Assembly: GCA_965222315.1 (NCBI GenBank)
Contig: OZ244951.1
Span: 3,162,001-3,226,000 of the forward strand
Direction of reading: 5' to 3'
Length of the DNA stretch: 64,000 nucleotides
Source: JACKII01 sp965222315
GTDB taxonomy: Bacteria > Pseudomonadota > Alphaproteobacteria > Bin95
The notes beneath the pieces were generated by a model. The model had not been told where the DNA came from. It did no database searches and saw only the letters and a list, made by a program, of their open reading frames with translations. Below are positions 26,484 to 34,470 of this stretch, piece by piece. The position numbers were made by a program, and so were the translations under genes. Within the stretch, counting starts at the first letter, position 1. The number at the start of each line of letters is the position of its first letter.

Positions 26484-27113
26484 ATGTGGGCACACCGCGC
26501 CGCACGCCTGTTAGCCGTTCTGGCAGTTGCTGCCGGCATGAGCATGCCGGCAGCCGCAGCCGAAACCTTAACAGGCAGCGCCGCGGCCGCCGAGGCAGAA
26601 GCCGCCGCCCGGCAGTTGGGCAAGGTCCAGACGCTGACGGCGGAGTTCGACATGCTGACGGTCAGCGGGCTCAACCAGGGCCGCATCTTCGTTGACCGGC
26701 CCAGGGAGGCGATCCGGGTGGAGTTCGATCCGCCGCTCGGCCACCTGATCCTGGTGAATGGCGAGCGCACCCGGTTCTTCGGTGGCGAGGGCACGGAGAT
26801 CGAAACGGCGACTTCCGGCACGCCCTTCGCCTTCCTGATGAACCCCGTCGACGCGCTGGATAAAAGCGTCGATGTCCTGCAAGTCACCCGGCAGAGCGAA
26901 GACGTGACGATTGCGGTGGCCGAGCGCGGCAACAAGAGCAACGGCCAGATCATCCTGAGGTTCGCGGGCACGGGCGCGTGGCGGCTGGTCGAATGGGGCA
27001 TGTTCGACAAGGAAGGCGGCTTCACGCAAACAATGCTGCGAAACGTGCGCACCGGTACTGAGATGAACCCTGATCTGTTTCAGGCGCCGGCGCGGGAACG
27101 CTCACCGGAATAG
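26484..27113 (+). CDS. LolA-like outer-membrane lipoprotein carrier protein
   Basis: 209 residues from ATG at 26484 with CGGGAG seven bases upstream. The signal peptide MWAHRAARLLAVLAVAAG ends near PAAAA, so the product is periplasmic. The mature part has the LolA pattern: KVQTLTAEFDMLTVSG, GRIFVDRPREAIRVEFDPP and a closing MLRNVRTGTEMNPDLF. It would shuttle lipoproteins from LolCDE to the outer membrane, or be a LolA-fold relative. A strong hairpin sits between it and the amidase. Confidence 0.85.
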   Translation: MWAHRAARLLAVLAVAAGMSMPAAAAETLTGSAAAAEAEAAARQLGKVQTLTAEFDMLTVSGLNQGRIFVDRPREAIRVEFDPPLGHLILVNGERTRFFGGEGTEIETATSGTPFAFLMNPVDALDKSVDVLQVTRQSEDVTIAVAERGNKSNGQIILRFAGTGAWRLVEWGMFDKEGGFTQTMLRNVRTGTEMNPDLFQAPARERSPE

Positions 27114-27136
27114 CCAAGCCAGAAGACCAGCGTTAA

Positions 27137-27168
27137 GCTTCCTTCAGACTGCAAAGCCTGAAGGAAGC
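27137..27168 (+). promoter_or_regulatory. Perfect 11-bp hairpin enclosing the amidase Shine-Dalgarno
   Basis: GCTTCCTTCAG (27137-27147) is exactly complementary to CTGAAGGAAGC (27158-27168) across a ten-base loop. The 3' arm contains AAGGAAG, the only good ribosome binding site for the amidase ATG at 27173 (spacing five). The stem would hide it in mRNA. No T tract follows, so it is not a classical terminator for the LolA gene. Translational control is inferred. Confidence 0.6.
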
Positions 27169-27172
27169 GCCG

Positions 27173-28591
27173 ATGTCGCCAGAAGACCTCTGTTACACGC
27201 CAGCCTCGATCCTCGCGCCGATGTTGCGCGGGAAAAAACTCTCGCCGGTTGAGCTTTGCCAGACGGTCTTGGACCGGATCGAAACGCTGGAGCCAAAGCT
27301 GAATGCTTTCGTCGTGCTAGATGGCGACGGCGCAATGGCGCAGGCAAAAGCAGTAGAGGCTAAGATTGCCAAGGGCGAGGCGGTCGGGCCGCTGGCGGGG
27401 CTTACCGTCACGATCAAGGACCTGGCGCAGACCGCCGTTCTGCCGACCCAGCGGGGGTCGCTCTCGCTGAAGGGCAATGTGCATGATGTCGATACACCGT
27501 TCGTCACCCGGCTAAAAAACGCCGGCGCGGTCGTCCTCGGTAAGACCACCACGTCGGAGTTCGGCTGGAAGGGTGTCAGCCATGCGCCGCTGACCGGCAT
27601 CACCCACAATCCCTGGAAGCTGGGCTACAATGCGGGCGCATCGTCAGCGGGCGCCGGAACTGGCGCAGCGGCAGGCTATGGAGCGTTGCACCATGGCTCG
27701 GACGGCGCGGGCTCCATCCGGATGCCGTCTCATTTCTGCGGCGTCTTCGGCATCAAGCCAAGCTTCGGCCGGGTGCCGGCGTGGCCCACCAGCAACACCG
27801 ACCAAGTGGCCCACAACGGCCCGATGACGCGCACCGTCATGGACAGCGCCATGATGCTGAAGGTGATGAGCGGACCGCATCATTGGGACCACTACTCCCT
27901 TGAAGCCCCGCCGGAGGACTACCCGGCCATGCTGCGCAAGGGTGTGCGGGCGTTGAAGGTCGCCTATTCACCGGACCTGGGACATGCCCGGGTCGATCCG
28001 GAGGTGGCCGACCTGGTGAAAGCGGGCGTCAAAGCGTTCGAGGAGATGGGCTGTCATGTGGAGGAAGTCGGCAAAGACAAGCTGGCCTTTGCGCAGGACG
28101 GGCCGGACCTGATCCGCTTTTTCTGGGCGGTGCATGAGACCGCCGGCTTCGCGCACCTGCTGCCGGAATGGGAGAACCAGTTGGACGCAGGTCTGGTCGC
28201 GTGTATCAAGGCGGGCGTGGGCTACAGCGCCGTCGACTACATGAACATGCGGGCGCGCAAGCTGGCTTATATGGAGGGCTGGCACCGCTTCATGGATGAG
28301 TACGACTTGCTGATCACGCCGGCGGTTTCGGTCCCGGCCTTCCCGGCCGACCGACTGAACCCGGAGCACTGGCCACAGCACGAGTGGGACTGGGTGCAGT
28401 GGGCGGAATTCTCCTACCCCTTTAACTTTTCGAACCAGCCGGCGGCCTCGATCCCGTGCGGCTTTACGGCGGATGGGTTGCCAGTCGGCCTGCAAGTGGT
28501 CGGACGGCGGTTCGACGATCTGGGCGTGCTCCAGGCCGCCGCTGCGTTCGAGGAAGCCCGCCCATGGGCCGACAAGCGCCCGGCAATATGA
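27173..28591 (+). CDS. Amidase (amidase-signature family)
   Basis: 472 residues. The Ser-cisSer-Lys triad is visible: K82 in TIKDL, the Ser pair 157-158 in GASSAGAG, and the nucleophile S181 in GSDGAGSIR. The surrounding HFCGVFGIKPSFGRVP is the amidase signature. It hydrolyses amides to acids and ammonia; the specific substrate cannot be deduced. Its stop overlaps an upstream ATG of the PhyH frame. Its RBS lies within a hairpin. Confidence 0.93.
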   Translation: MSPEDLCYTPASILAPMLRGKKLSPVELCQTVLDRIETLEPKLNAFVVLDGDGAMAQAKAVEAKIAKGEAVGPLAGLTVTIKDLAQTAVLPTQRGSLSLKGNVHDVDTPFVTRLKNAGAVVLGKTTTSEFGWKGVSHAPLTGITHNPWKLGYNAGASSAGAGTGAAAGYGALHHGSDGAGSIRMPSHFCGVFGIKPSFGRVPAWPTSNTDQVAHNGPMTRTVMDSAMMLKVMSGPHHWDHYSLEAPPEDYPAMLRKGVRALKVAYSPDLGHARVDPEVADLVKAGVKAFEEMGCHVEEVGKDKLAFAQDGPDLIRFFWAVHETAGFAHLLPEWENQLDAGLVACIKAGVGYSAVDYMNMRARKLAYMEGWHRFMDEYDLLITPAVSVPAFPADRLNPEHWPQHEWDWVQWAEFSYPFNFSNQPAASIPCGFTADGLPVGLQVVGRRFDDLGVLQAAAAFEEARPWADKRPAI

Positions 28592-28605
28592 CAGGAGGAA
28601 CAGCC

Positions 28606-29370
28606 ATGCTCACCGAAGACCAAATCGCCCAATATCATGAAGACGGCTATGTCATTCCGCAGCAATTTTCGCTGACGGAGGACGAACTGGCCGATCTGCG
28701 CGAGCGCCATTCCCGGCTTGTCGCCAAGCACCCGGAGTTCCACAACTATTGCAGCCACCTGCTGGCCTTCGACCTGGCGTTCCTGAACTACGCGCGGCAC
28801 CCCACCATCCTGAAAATGGTGGAGCAGGTACTGGGGCCGGACTTTGCGCTCTGGAATTCCAGCTTTTTTGCCAAACCGGCGAAGGGCGGCTTGAAGACCC
28901 CCTGGCACCAGGATGGCGAGTACTGGCCGATCCGGCCGCTAGCCACCTGTACTGTCTGGATCGCCATCGACGATTCCACGGCGGAGAACGGCTGCCTGCG
29001 CATTATCCCCGGCAGCCACAAGGACCGCCGCCTGCGCGCCCATCACACCTATGAAGGCAAGGACGTGACGCTGCACCAGGAACTGAACGCCGACGAATTT
29101 GATGAGAGTACTGCCGTGGACATGGTGCTGAAGGCGGGTCAGGTGTCGCTGCACGATGTTTACCTGCTGCATGGGTCGGAGGCGAACCATTCCGACAAGC
29201 CGCGCCGGGGCATGACGCTCCGCTTCATGCCGACCACCAGCCTGTTCGACCGGGACGAGGCGGCGCGGATGCATCGTGACATGGGCATCACTGACCACAG
29301 CGACCGCACGCTTTACCTGATGGGCGGGCGCGACCTGCACGGCGGCAATGACTTCCGGATGCGGCTGTAG
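28606..29370 (+). CDS. Phytanoyl-CoA dioxygenase (PhyH) family protein
   Basis: 254 residues from ATG at 28606, chosen because AGGAGG lies nine bases upstream; an in-frame ATG at 28588 overlaps the amidase stop. The Fe(II)/2-oxoglutarate ligands appear as H-x-D in TPWHQDGEYW and a distal His in YLLHGSEANHS, followed by the 2OG-binding Arg in RRGMTLRFMP. Family members hydroxylate diverse acyl or small-molecule substrates. Probably co-transcribed with the amidase. Confidence 0.92.
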   Translation: MLTEDQIAQYHEDGYVIPQQFSLTEDELADLRERHSRLVAKHPEFHNYCSHLLAFDLAFLNYARHPTILKMVEQVLGPDFALWNSSFFAKPAKGGLKTPWHQDGEYWPIRPLATCTVWIAIDDSTAENGCLRIIPGSHKDRRLRAHHTYEGKDVTLHQELNADEFDESTAVDMVLKAGQVSLHDVYLLHGSEANHSDKPRRGMTLRFMPTTSLFDRDEAARMHRDMGITDHSDRTLYLMGGRDLHGGNDFRMRL

Positions 29371-29386
29371 CGGAAAGCCCCACCCC

Positions 29387-29494
29387 GCCGTCATTGCGAG
29401 CGCCGGAGGGATCCGGGGCGCGGCAATCCATTGGCGCCCGGCGTGAGATGAAATGATAGTGGATTGCTTCGCCTAACGGCTCGCAATAACGGCG
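29387..29494. repeat. Palindromic repeat element, family 2, between convergent genes
   Basis: About 108 bases with ends GTCATTGCGAG and CTCGCAATAAC and inner arms GGCAATCCA and TGGATTGCTTCG, the same pattern as the copy in cobN. It fills almost the whole gap between the PhyH stop (29370) and the stop of the APH/ATPase gene (29499). It may act as a bidirectional transcript end. Confidence 0.88.
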
Positions 29495-29498
29495 ACGC

Positions 29499-31058
29499 TT
29501 AAAGGTCTAACAGCGCCCGTGCCTTCTTGAGCACTTCGTCGGCGCCATGCCCGGCGTCCAGCCTGGTCCACCGCACCGGCCCCAGCTCATAATCCACCTG
29601 CGCTTTCGCCACGTCCGCCCCGGCGTCGGAGGCGTCGCCGGTTCTGTCCTGCACGCGCCCTGCCCGCGTTTCCACTGGCGCGTCGAGCCAGATACCCTGA
29701 AACGGCACGCCCATGCGGGCGGCGAGCGCATCGACCGCAAACCGCTCGGCCGGGCGGGCGTAGACGGCGTCCAGCACGACCGATTGACCACCGGCAATAC
29801 ACGTCGCAGCGGCTTCCACCAGATGCCGGTAGACCCGGGCCGAATGCTCCGGTGTGTAGGCCTCGGATGGCAGGCGCTCCAGCGGCCCCAAGCCTTCCAG
29901 CGCCTTGCGGGTCACGTCGGAGCGCAACCAGCGCGCGCCGGGTGCTCTGCCAATCAGCGGCGCGAGCGAGCCGGCCAGCGTAGACTTGCCGCTGCCCGAA
30001 AGACCACCAACCGCGATCAGTTGAGGCGGGGCAGTCTCCAGACAGGCTTCTGCCAGCGAAAGGTGCGATGCTGCCTCCCCTTTCTGTGCGTCGGCGCGGG
30101 CCGCATCGCCCTGTACCGACGCCATGTTCGCACCCACTTCGGCCCGGATCAGGGCGCGGAGGCCCATGAACAGCGGCAGGAGCATGAGCCCGGCCTCGTC
30201 CGGCCAGCCGTCCGCCAGCCGCCGGTCCAGGTAGGTGTTCAGCGCCAGATTGGCGAGGGAGCGGAGCCCCCTGCCCTCCAGATCCATCAGCAGAAAGGCC
30301 AGATCGTAAAGCAGGTCGATATTGGCAAATTCCTGATTGAATTCGATAGCGTCGAACAGGGTCGGCTTGCCCTCGAACAGGCAGATATTGCGGAGATGCA
30401 GGTCCCCATGGCAGTGCCGCTCCAACCCGCCGGCGGACCGCTGACGGATTGTCTGGGTTGCCGCCTGCCATTGCAGCAAGAGCCTTTGTTCCATCCTATC
30501 GACCAAAGCCGGATCGAGAATTTCGGGGTTTTGGCGGGCCTGGCGGATTGCGCCGGCGATGGCGTCGTTGACCCGTCCGGCCGGATCGGTGCGGAAGTGA
30601 GGCTCAGCAGATTGGTGCAGGGCGGCGGTCTGCGCGGCGATGGCGGTAATCTGCTCGGGCTGTAGTTCGCCCCGGTCGGCGATTTCGTCGAATGTGGCCT
30701 CGAACCGGCGCATGACGAGCGCGTGCTCGACGGCGCTCTCATCCTCATCGCCGGGATCACCGAGCCGCAGACTATCGCCTTCCGCCATCACCGGGGCGAT
30801 GCCGATGTAGAGATCGGGCGCGGTGCGGCGGTTGACCCGCAACTCCTCCTGCAAGGCCGCGAGCCGTTTGGCAGCGGTAGAGAAGTCCATGTAGGAGAAG
30901 TCAACTGCGCGCTTGACCTTGTAGACCCGGTCCCTGGTCAAAAAGACCATCGCACCATGGGTGTCGATGCGCGTGGGCTTTTCGCCGCCATGCGTTTCAG
31001 GGGCGGAAAGGAGCGAGGCGACAACGGATTGATCTTCGACAACGAACTGATCGGACAT
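29499..31058 (-). CDS. Fused aminoglycoside-phosphotransferase-like/P-loop kinase protein
   Basis: 519 residues from ATG at 31058 (MSDQFVVEDQ). The N-terminal two thirds resemble an APH-type kinase, with HCHGDLHLRNI (215-225) and an IEFNQEFANIDLLYDLAF metal-binding segment. The C-terminal third has a P-loop GLSGSGKST (352-360) and resembles zeta-toxin/gluconate-kinase-like ATPases, with LRSDVTRKALEG after it. This fused architecture is common in proteobacteria, annotated as bifunctional APH/AAA proteins, but its substrate is unknown. It is unlikely to be an antibiotic-resistance gene. A longer frame to 31226 lacks support. Confidence 0.85.
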   Translation of the reverse strand: MSDQFVVEDQSVVASLLSAPETHGGEKPTRIDTHGAMVFLTRDRVYKVKRAVDFSYMDFSTAAKRLAALQEELRVNRRTAPDLYIGIAPVMAEGDSLRLGDPGDEDESAVEHALVMRRFEATFDEIADRGELQPEQITAIAAQTAALHQSAEPHFRTDPAGRVNDAIAGAIRQARQNPEILDPALVDRMEQRLLLQWQAATQTIRQRSAGGLERHCHGDLHLRNICLFEGKPTLFDAIEFNQEFANIDLLYDLAFLLMDLEGRGLRSLANLALNTYLDRRLADGWPDEAGLMLLPLFMGLRALIRAEVGANMASVQGDAARADAQKGEAASHLSLAEACLETAPPQLIAVGGLSGSGKSTLAGSLAPLIGRAPGARWLRSDVTRKALEGLGPLERLPSEAYTPEHSARVYRHLVEAAATCIAGGQSVVLDAVYARPAERFAVDALAARMGVPFQGIWLDAPVETRAGRVQDRTGDASDAGADVAKAQVDYELGPVRWTRLDAGHGADEVLKKARALLDL

Positions 31059-31261
31059 GGTGCCTGCATAAATAACGGAAGCGCCGTTCTCAGCATGTGG
31101 GAAGCGGCGCTGCAATCGCAATCCGGCATCGGGCCGCGTGGGCCCCGTCCAGCTTTGCCATCGCGCCGCCATCGCCATGGACCACCAAGCGGGTGCCGTC
31201 TTCACCAGACGGCTGGCCGTTGGCAAAAATCATAGATGAAGCTCAGTCCTGCCCGGCTACC

Positions 31262-32143
31262 TCAATCTGTTTCGATCGGCAGGGAATCGTCTGTGGCCCA
31301 CTCACTCATGGAAGCGTCATAGACGGCAATGTCCGGATAACCCAACTGGTACTGCACGAATGCGTCGAGCGTCGCCGCGATGCCGCCGCCGCAATAGTTC
31401 AGGATGCGCTTGCCGGGCTCCGCGCCGACGCTCTGAAACAGCGCCACGGCCTTCTCCGGCGCAACCAAGGCCTTGGTCTTTGGATCGACCAGGGCAGAGG
31501 CCGGCGCGCCAACGCTGCCGGGTATGCGACCGGCGCGGCCATAGCGCGGATTGCGGCCAGCGTGCAGGTCCGGCTCCAGGGCGTTGACGGAACAGGCCGC
31601 ACCGTCGCCGATGGCGGCCAGCATCTCCTCCTTGCCGACAAACAGGTCCGGCCTGGGCTTCAACGTGAATTTCCCTTGCGGATAGCTGCCGGGTTCGGTC
31701 GAGACCGGACGGCCTTCCGCCTCCCATTTATCGAAGCCGCCGTCGAGCAGCGCGGCATTGTCGAACCCCAGCCAGCGGAGCATCCACCAGAAGCGCGTCG
31801 CGCGGGTCATGCTATCGCGGCTGTAGCAGATGACGCGGGTATCATCGCCGACGCCGAATCGCTCGAACGCCCGGGCGGCTTCCTCCGGCGGGGGCAGCAT
31901 GAAGGCGTAGGGGCTATCCTGCCGCGAAATATCCTGCTGCAAGTCGATGTGAACAGAGCCGGGAATATGGCCTTTGTTATAATCCGTCTTGCCGCTCACA
32001 ATGGAATAGGGCCGTCCCGTTCCCTCCTCATAAGCCAGATAGAAGGTGCAGTCGAAGATCCGCAGCTTCGGATCGTCCAAATGGTCTTGAAGCCAGGCGC
32101 CATCGACGATGGCTTCGGGATGCAGATAGGATGAGGTGCTCAT
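31262..32143 (-). CDS. sseA: 3-Mercaptopyruvate sulfurtransferase (two rhodanese domains)
   Basis: 293 residues. The N-terminal inactive rhodanese domain includes DYNKGHIPGSVHIDL and CYSRDSMTRATR. The C-terminal domain holds the active-site loop NYCGGGIAAT, with Cys accepting the sulfur. The loop CGGGIAA differs mildly from the CGSGVTA of the E. coli enzyme, as in several alphaproteobacterial members. It transfers sulfur from mercaptopyruvate to thiols or cyanide. It is divergent from rpsD across a 246-base gap. Confidence 0.9.
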   Translation of the reverse strand: MSTSSYLHPEAIVDGAWLQDHLDDPKLRIFDCTFYLAYEEGTGRPYSIVSGKTDYNKGHIPGSVHIDLQQDISRQDSPYAFMLPPPEEAARAFERFGVGDDTRVICYSRDSMTRATRFWWMLRWLGFDNAALLDGGFDKWEAEGRPVSTEPGSYPQGKFTLKPRPDLFVGKEEMLAAIGDGAACSVNALEPDLHAGRNPRYGRAGRIPGSVGAPASALVDPKTKALVAPEKAVALFQSVGAEPGKRILNYCGGGIAATLDAFVQYQLGYPDIAVYDASMSEWATDDSLPIETD

Positions 32144-32226
32144 GGGGCGGACCTTTATTCAGGGTGGCGGGTAGCGCCTGATCCGCGAAGCCTATCCCGA
32201 ATTCCCGCCATCTTCCAACGATGCGT

Positions 32227-32265
32227 GGGAACGGGTTTGACAGGGTCATGCCCGTTCCCTATAAG
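32227..32265 (+). promoter_or_regulatory. rpsD promoter with flanking inverted repeat
   Basis: A near-consensus sigma-70 promoter: TTGACA at 32237-32242, a 17-base spacer, and TATAAG at 32260-32265, about 125 bases before rpsD. A perfect nine-base inverted repeat, GGGAACGGG (32227-32235) and CCCGTTCCC (32251-32259), brackets the -35 box and ends exactly at the -10, which looks like an operator. The rest of 32144-32389 shows nothing else recognisable. Confidence 0.75.
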
Positions 32266-32389
32266 GCGCGGCTATTCCCGAGAATGCGGGCTCGCCTAAT
32301 CAAGCGATGTCCCCGCCTCCGGCACCTCCGGGTGAGCGGAAGGACTATCGGGACAACAAAGATCATCCTGCCAAAGGACAACAGATACC

Positions 32390-33004
32390 ATGTCGAAGCG
32401 CATCGCCGCGAAGCATAAGATTGACCGCCGCCTGGGCGTAAACCTTTGGGGCCGCCCCAAGAGCCCGTACAACCGGCGGGAAAGCGGCCCGGGCCAGCAT
32501 GGCGCCCGCCGCAAGAAGGCCACCGATTTCGGCACCCAGCTCCGCGCCAAGCAGCAGCTTAAGGGCTATTACGGCAATATCACCGAAAAGCAGTTCCGCC
32601 GTCTCTACGACGCCGCCACCGCGCGCCGGGGCGATACGTCGGAGAACCTGATCGAGCTGCTGGAGCGCCGTCTGGACGCCGTGGTCTACCGCATGAAATT
32701 CGTGCCGACCGTGTTCGCCTCCCGCCAGTTCGTTAACCACGGCCACGTGACCGTGAACGGCAAACGCGTCAACATCCCGTCCTACCAAGTGCGCGATGGT
32801 GATGTGGTTGAGGTGCGCGAGAAAAGCCGCAACATGGCGCTGGTGCTCGAAGCCATCGAGTCCGGCGAGCGCGATGTGCCGGACTACCTGGAAGTCGACC
32901 ACAACGCGCTGAAGGGTGCCTTCACCCGCTCGCCGAAGCTGGCCGACGTGCCCTATCCGGTGCAGATGCAGCCGAACCTCGTGATCGAGTTCTACTCACG
33001 CTAG
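32390..33004 (+). CDS. rpsD: 30S ribosomal protein S4
   Basis: 204 residues, full length. It starts MSKRIAAKHKIDRRLG and contains the S4 RNA-binding domain (LERRLDAVVYRMKF, ASRQFVNHGHVTVNGKRVNIPS). S4 nucleates 16S rRNA folding at the 5' domain. It is encoded alone rather than in the alpha operon, as is common in alphaproteobacteria, and has its own strong promoter. Confidence 0.98.
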   Translation: MSKRIAAKHKIDRRLGVNLWGRPKSPYNRRESGPGQHGARRKKATDFGTQLRAKQQLKGYYGNITEKQFRRLYDAATARRGDTSENLIELLERRLDAVVYRMKFVPTVFASRQFVNHGHVTVNGKRVNIPSYQVRDGDVVEVREKSRNMALVLEAIESGERDVPDYLEVDHNALKGAFTRSPKLADVPYPVQMQPNLVIEFYSR

Positions 33005-33029
33005 TCCCGCGACATCGGGAGAGAGTTTG

Positions 33030-33524
33030 ATGACAACGGTCTCCCCCTCCACCAACGCAGAGCTGCATTCGCCCGAAGAACAAGACCGGCTGGATGCGGC
33101 TTTGCGGCTGCGTTATTTCTCCGAAGACTGGATAACCGCACCGCGACGCGCCGACAGTGGTGCGGCGCTCGGGCCGGAAACCCAGCGGCAAGTCCTCGAC
33201 CTGCTGCGGCAGGGCATGGACGAAGCGGAAATCCGGGAAGCGGCGCTGGATGCGCTGGTGGCCGAAGAAAGCCGCATCAAACGCCGATATTGGACCCGTG
33301 GATTGCTCGCGGTGCTGGTTTGTGTCGGTATTGCAATGCTGGGCGCGCTGACCTGGGAAGGCCGCGGTGACGGTCACCACCTGATGAATGTCTTTTTGTT
33401 GGGCGCTATCGGCCTGATGGTGGCCCACGGCTTGAATTCCCGTGGCGTGCGCATCCGCAGCCGGATGCTGAAATCGACCGAGGCGCGCAAGCGTATCTGG
33501 CGCAAGGCTATTGCAGCGCTATAG
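33030..33524 (+). CDS. Small membrane protein of unknown function
   Basis: 164 residues from ATG at 33030 with GGGAGAGAG upstream. The N-terminal 85 residues are acidic and helical (EEQDRLDAALRLRYF; GMDEAEIREAALDALVAEE). Two membrane segments follow at about 91-109 and 118-134, and then a basic tail rich in Arg/Lys. The codon choice is like its neighbours. I do not recognise the family. It is only 25 bases after rpsD, so it may be expressed from the rpsD promoter. Confidence 0.75.
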   Translation: MTTVSPSTNAELHSPEEQDRLDAALRLRYFSEDWITAPRRADSGAALGPETQRQVLDLLRQGMDEAEIREAALDALVAEESRIKRRYWTRGLLAVLVCVGIAMLGALTWEGRGDGHHLMNVFLLGAIGLMVAHGLNSRGVRIRSRMLKSTEARKRIWRKAIAAL

Positions 33525-33553
33525 TTGGCAAACGCTATTATGGTTCCTAGATT
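33525..33553 (+). promoter_or_regulatory. Candidate sigma-70 promoter for the ferritin-like gene
   Basis: TTGGCA (33525-33530), a 17-base spacer and TAGATT (33548-33553) lie 67 bases before the GTG at 33620. Both boxes match consensus in five and four of six bases. The sequence starts right after the previous stop codon. This is a prediction only. Confidence 0.4.
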
Positions 33554-33619
33554 ATGCGTGAACCCTTCCGGCTGTAGTCGGAATCCTACCCTGTTCGGAG
33601 GGCATAAGGAGGCATAATC

Positions 33620-34438
33620 GTGACGCGGCATTGGACACTCGACGACATACCGTGGGATGAAATCAACTTCTCGGCGGTAGAAGACGATGTACTAAAGCTG
33701 ATTCGCGCAGCATCGCTCGTTGAGTATAACGCACCTGATTACGCTGAATATCTCTGCAGCGTCTTTTACGATGATCCAAGCCTGCAAGATGCAGTCCGGC
33801 AATGGCGCGACGAAGAAGTTCAGCATGGCCTGGTACTAGGCGAGTATGCCCGCCGTCATGATCCGGAATTCGACTACGACGAGCGGCTGGCGGAATTCCG
33901 CAAAATGGTTCCCATTCCGGTCGAAGCGAACGCTTCGGTGCGGGGCTCCAGGGCCGGTGAGCTGGTCGCCCGCTGCATGGTCGAGGTTGGCACGAGTTCC
34001 TTTTACACGGCGCTTGGCGACTCAACCCAAGATCCAGCCCTCAAGGCGATTTGCCGGCATATTGCAACGGACGAGTGGCAGCACTACGGGTTGTTTTACC
34101 GGCACTTGAAACGCTACCTGGCAGTTGAGGATATGCCACGGTACCGCCGCCTGATGGTCGCCTTGGACCGTATCGCAGAGACCGAGGACGATGAATTGGC
34201 GTCCGCCTATCACGTCGCAAACCTCCAGGGCGAACCGTACGATCGGAAAAAGGCGAGCAAGGAATATTCCAGCCGCGCCTATTCTTATTACCGTCCCGGC
34301 CATGCCGAAAAGGCAGTCGGAATGATACTGAAGGCGACCGGTTATCAGCCGCGCGGGCTGTTCGGCCGAACGGTGCGGGGCGCCGTCAGCAGCGTTGTGG
34401 AATGGCGCAATCACCGCCGGTACGCGGAGGCGGCGTGA
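33620..34438 (+). CDS. Ferritin-like diiron protein
   Basis: 272 residues from GTG at 33620 with a strong AAGGAGG. Helical segments carry a diiron pattern: E35 in LVEYNAPDY, the E-x-x-H motif of RDEEVQHG (65-69), a Glu in CMVEVG, and a second E-x-x-H in ATDEWQHYG. This arrangement fits acyl-ACP-desaturase-like or ferritin-like oxidases. The basic, Tyr-rich C-terminus (SRAYSYYRPGH) is unusual. No signal peptide is present. Its substrate is unknown, and it stands alone. Confidence 0.8.
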   Translation: MTRHWTLDDIPWDEINFSAVEDDVLKLIRAASLVEYNAPDYAEYLCSVFYDDPSLQDAVRQWRDEEVQHGLVLGEYARRHDPEFDYDERLAEFRKMVPIPVEANASVRGSRAGELVARCMVEVGTSSFYTALGDSTQDPALKAICRHIATDEWQHYGLFYRHLKRYLAVEDMPRYRRLMVALDRIAETEDDELASAYHVANLQGEPYDRKKASKEYSSRAYSYYRPGHAEKAVGMILKATGYQPRGLFGRTVRGAVSSVVEWRNHRRYAEAA

Positions 34439-34470
34439 GAAGCGCCAACCAGGCGATCAGGCCCGGATAC

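Noticed and set aside
29499..31058. Antibiotic-resistance aminoglycoside phosphotransferase
   Set aside because: The APH-like domain is fused to a P-loop kinase domain in a widely distributed housekeeping-type architecture; nothing indicates drug specificity.
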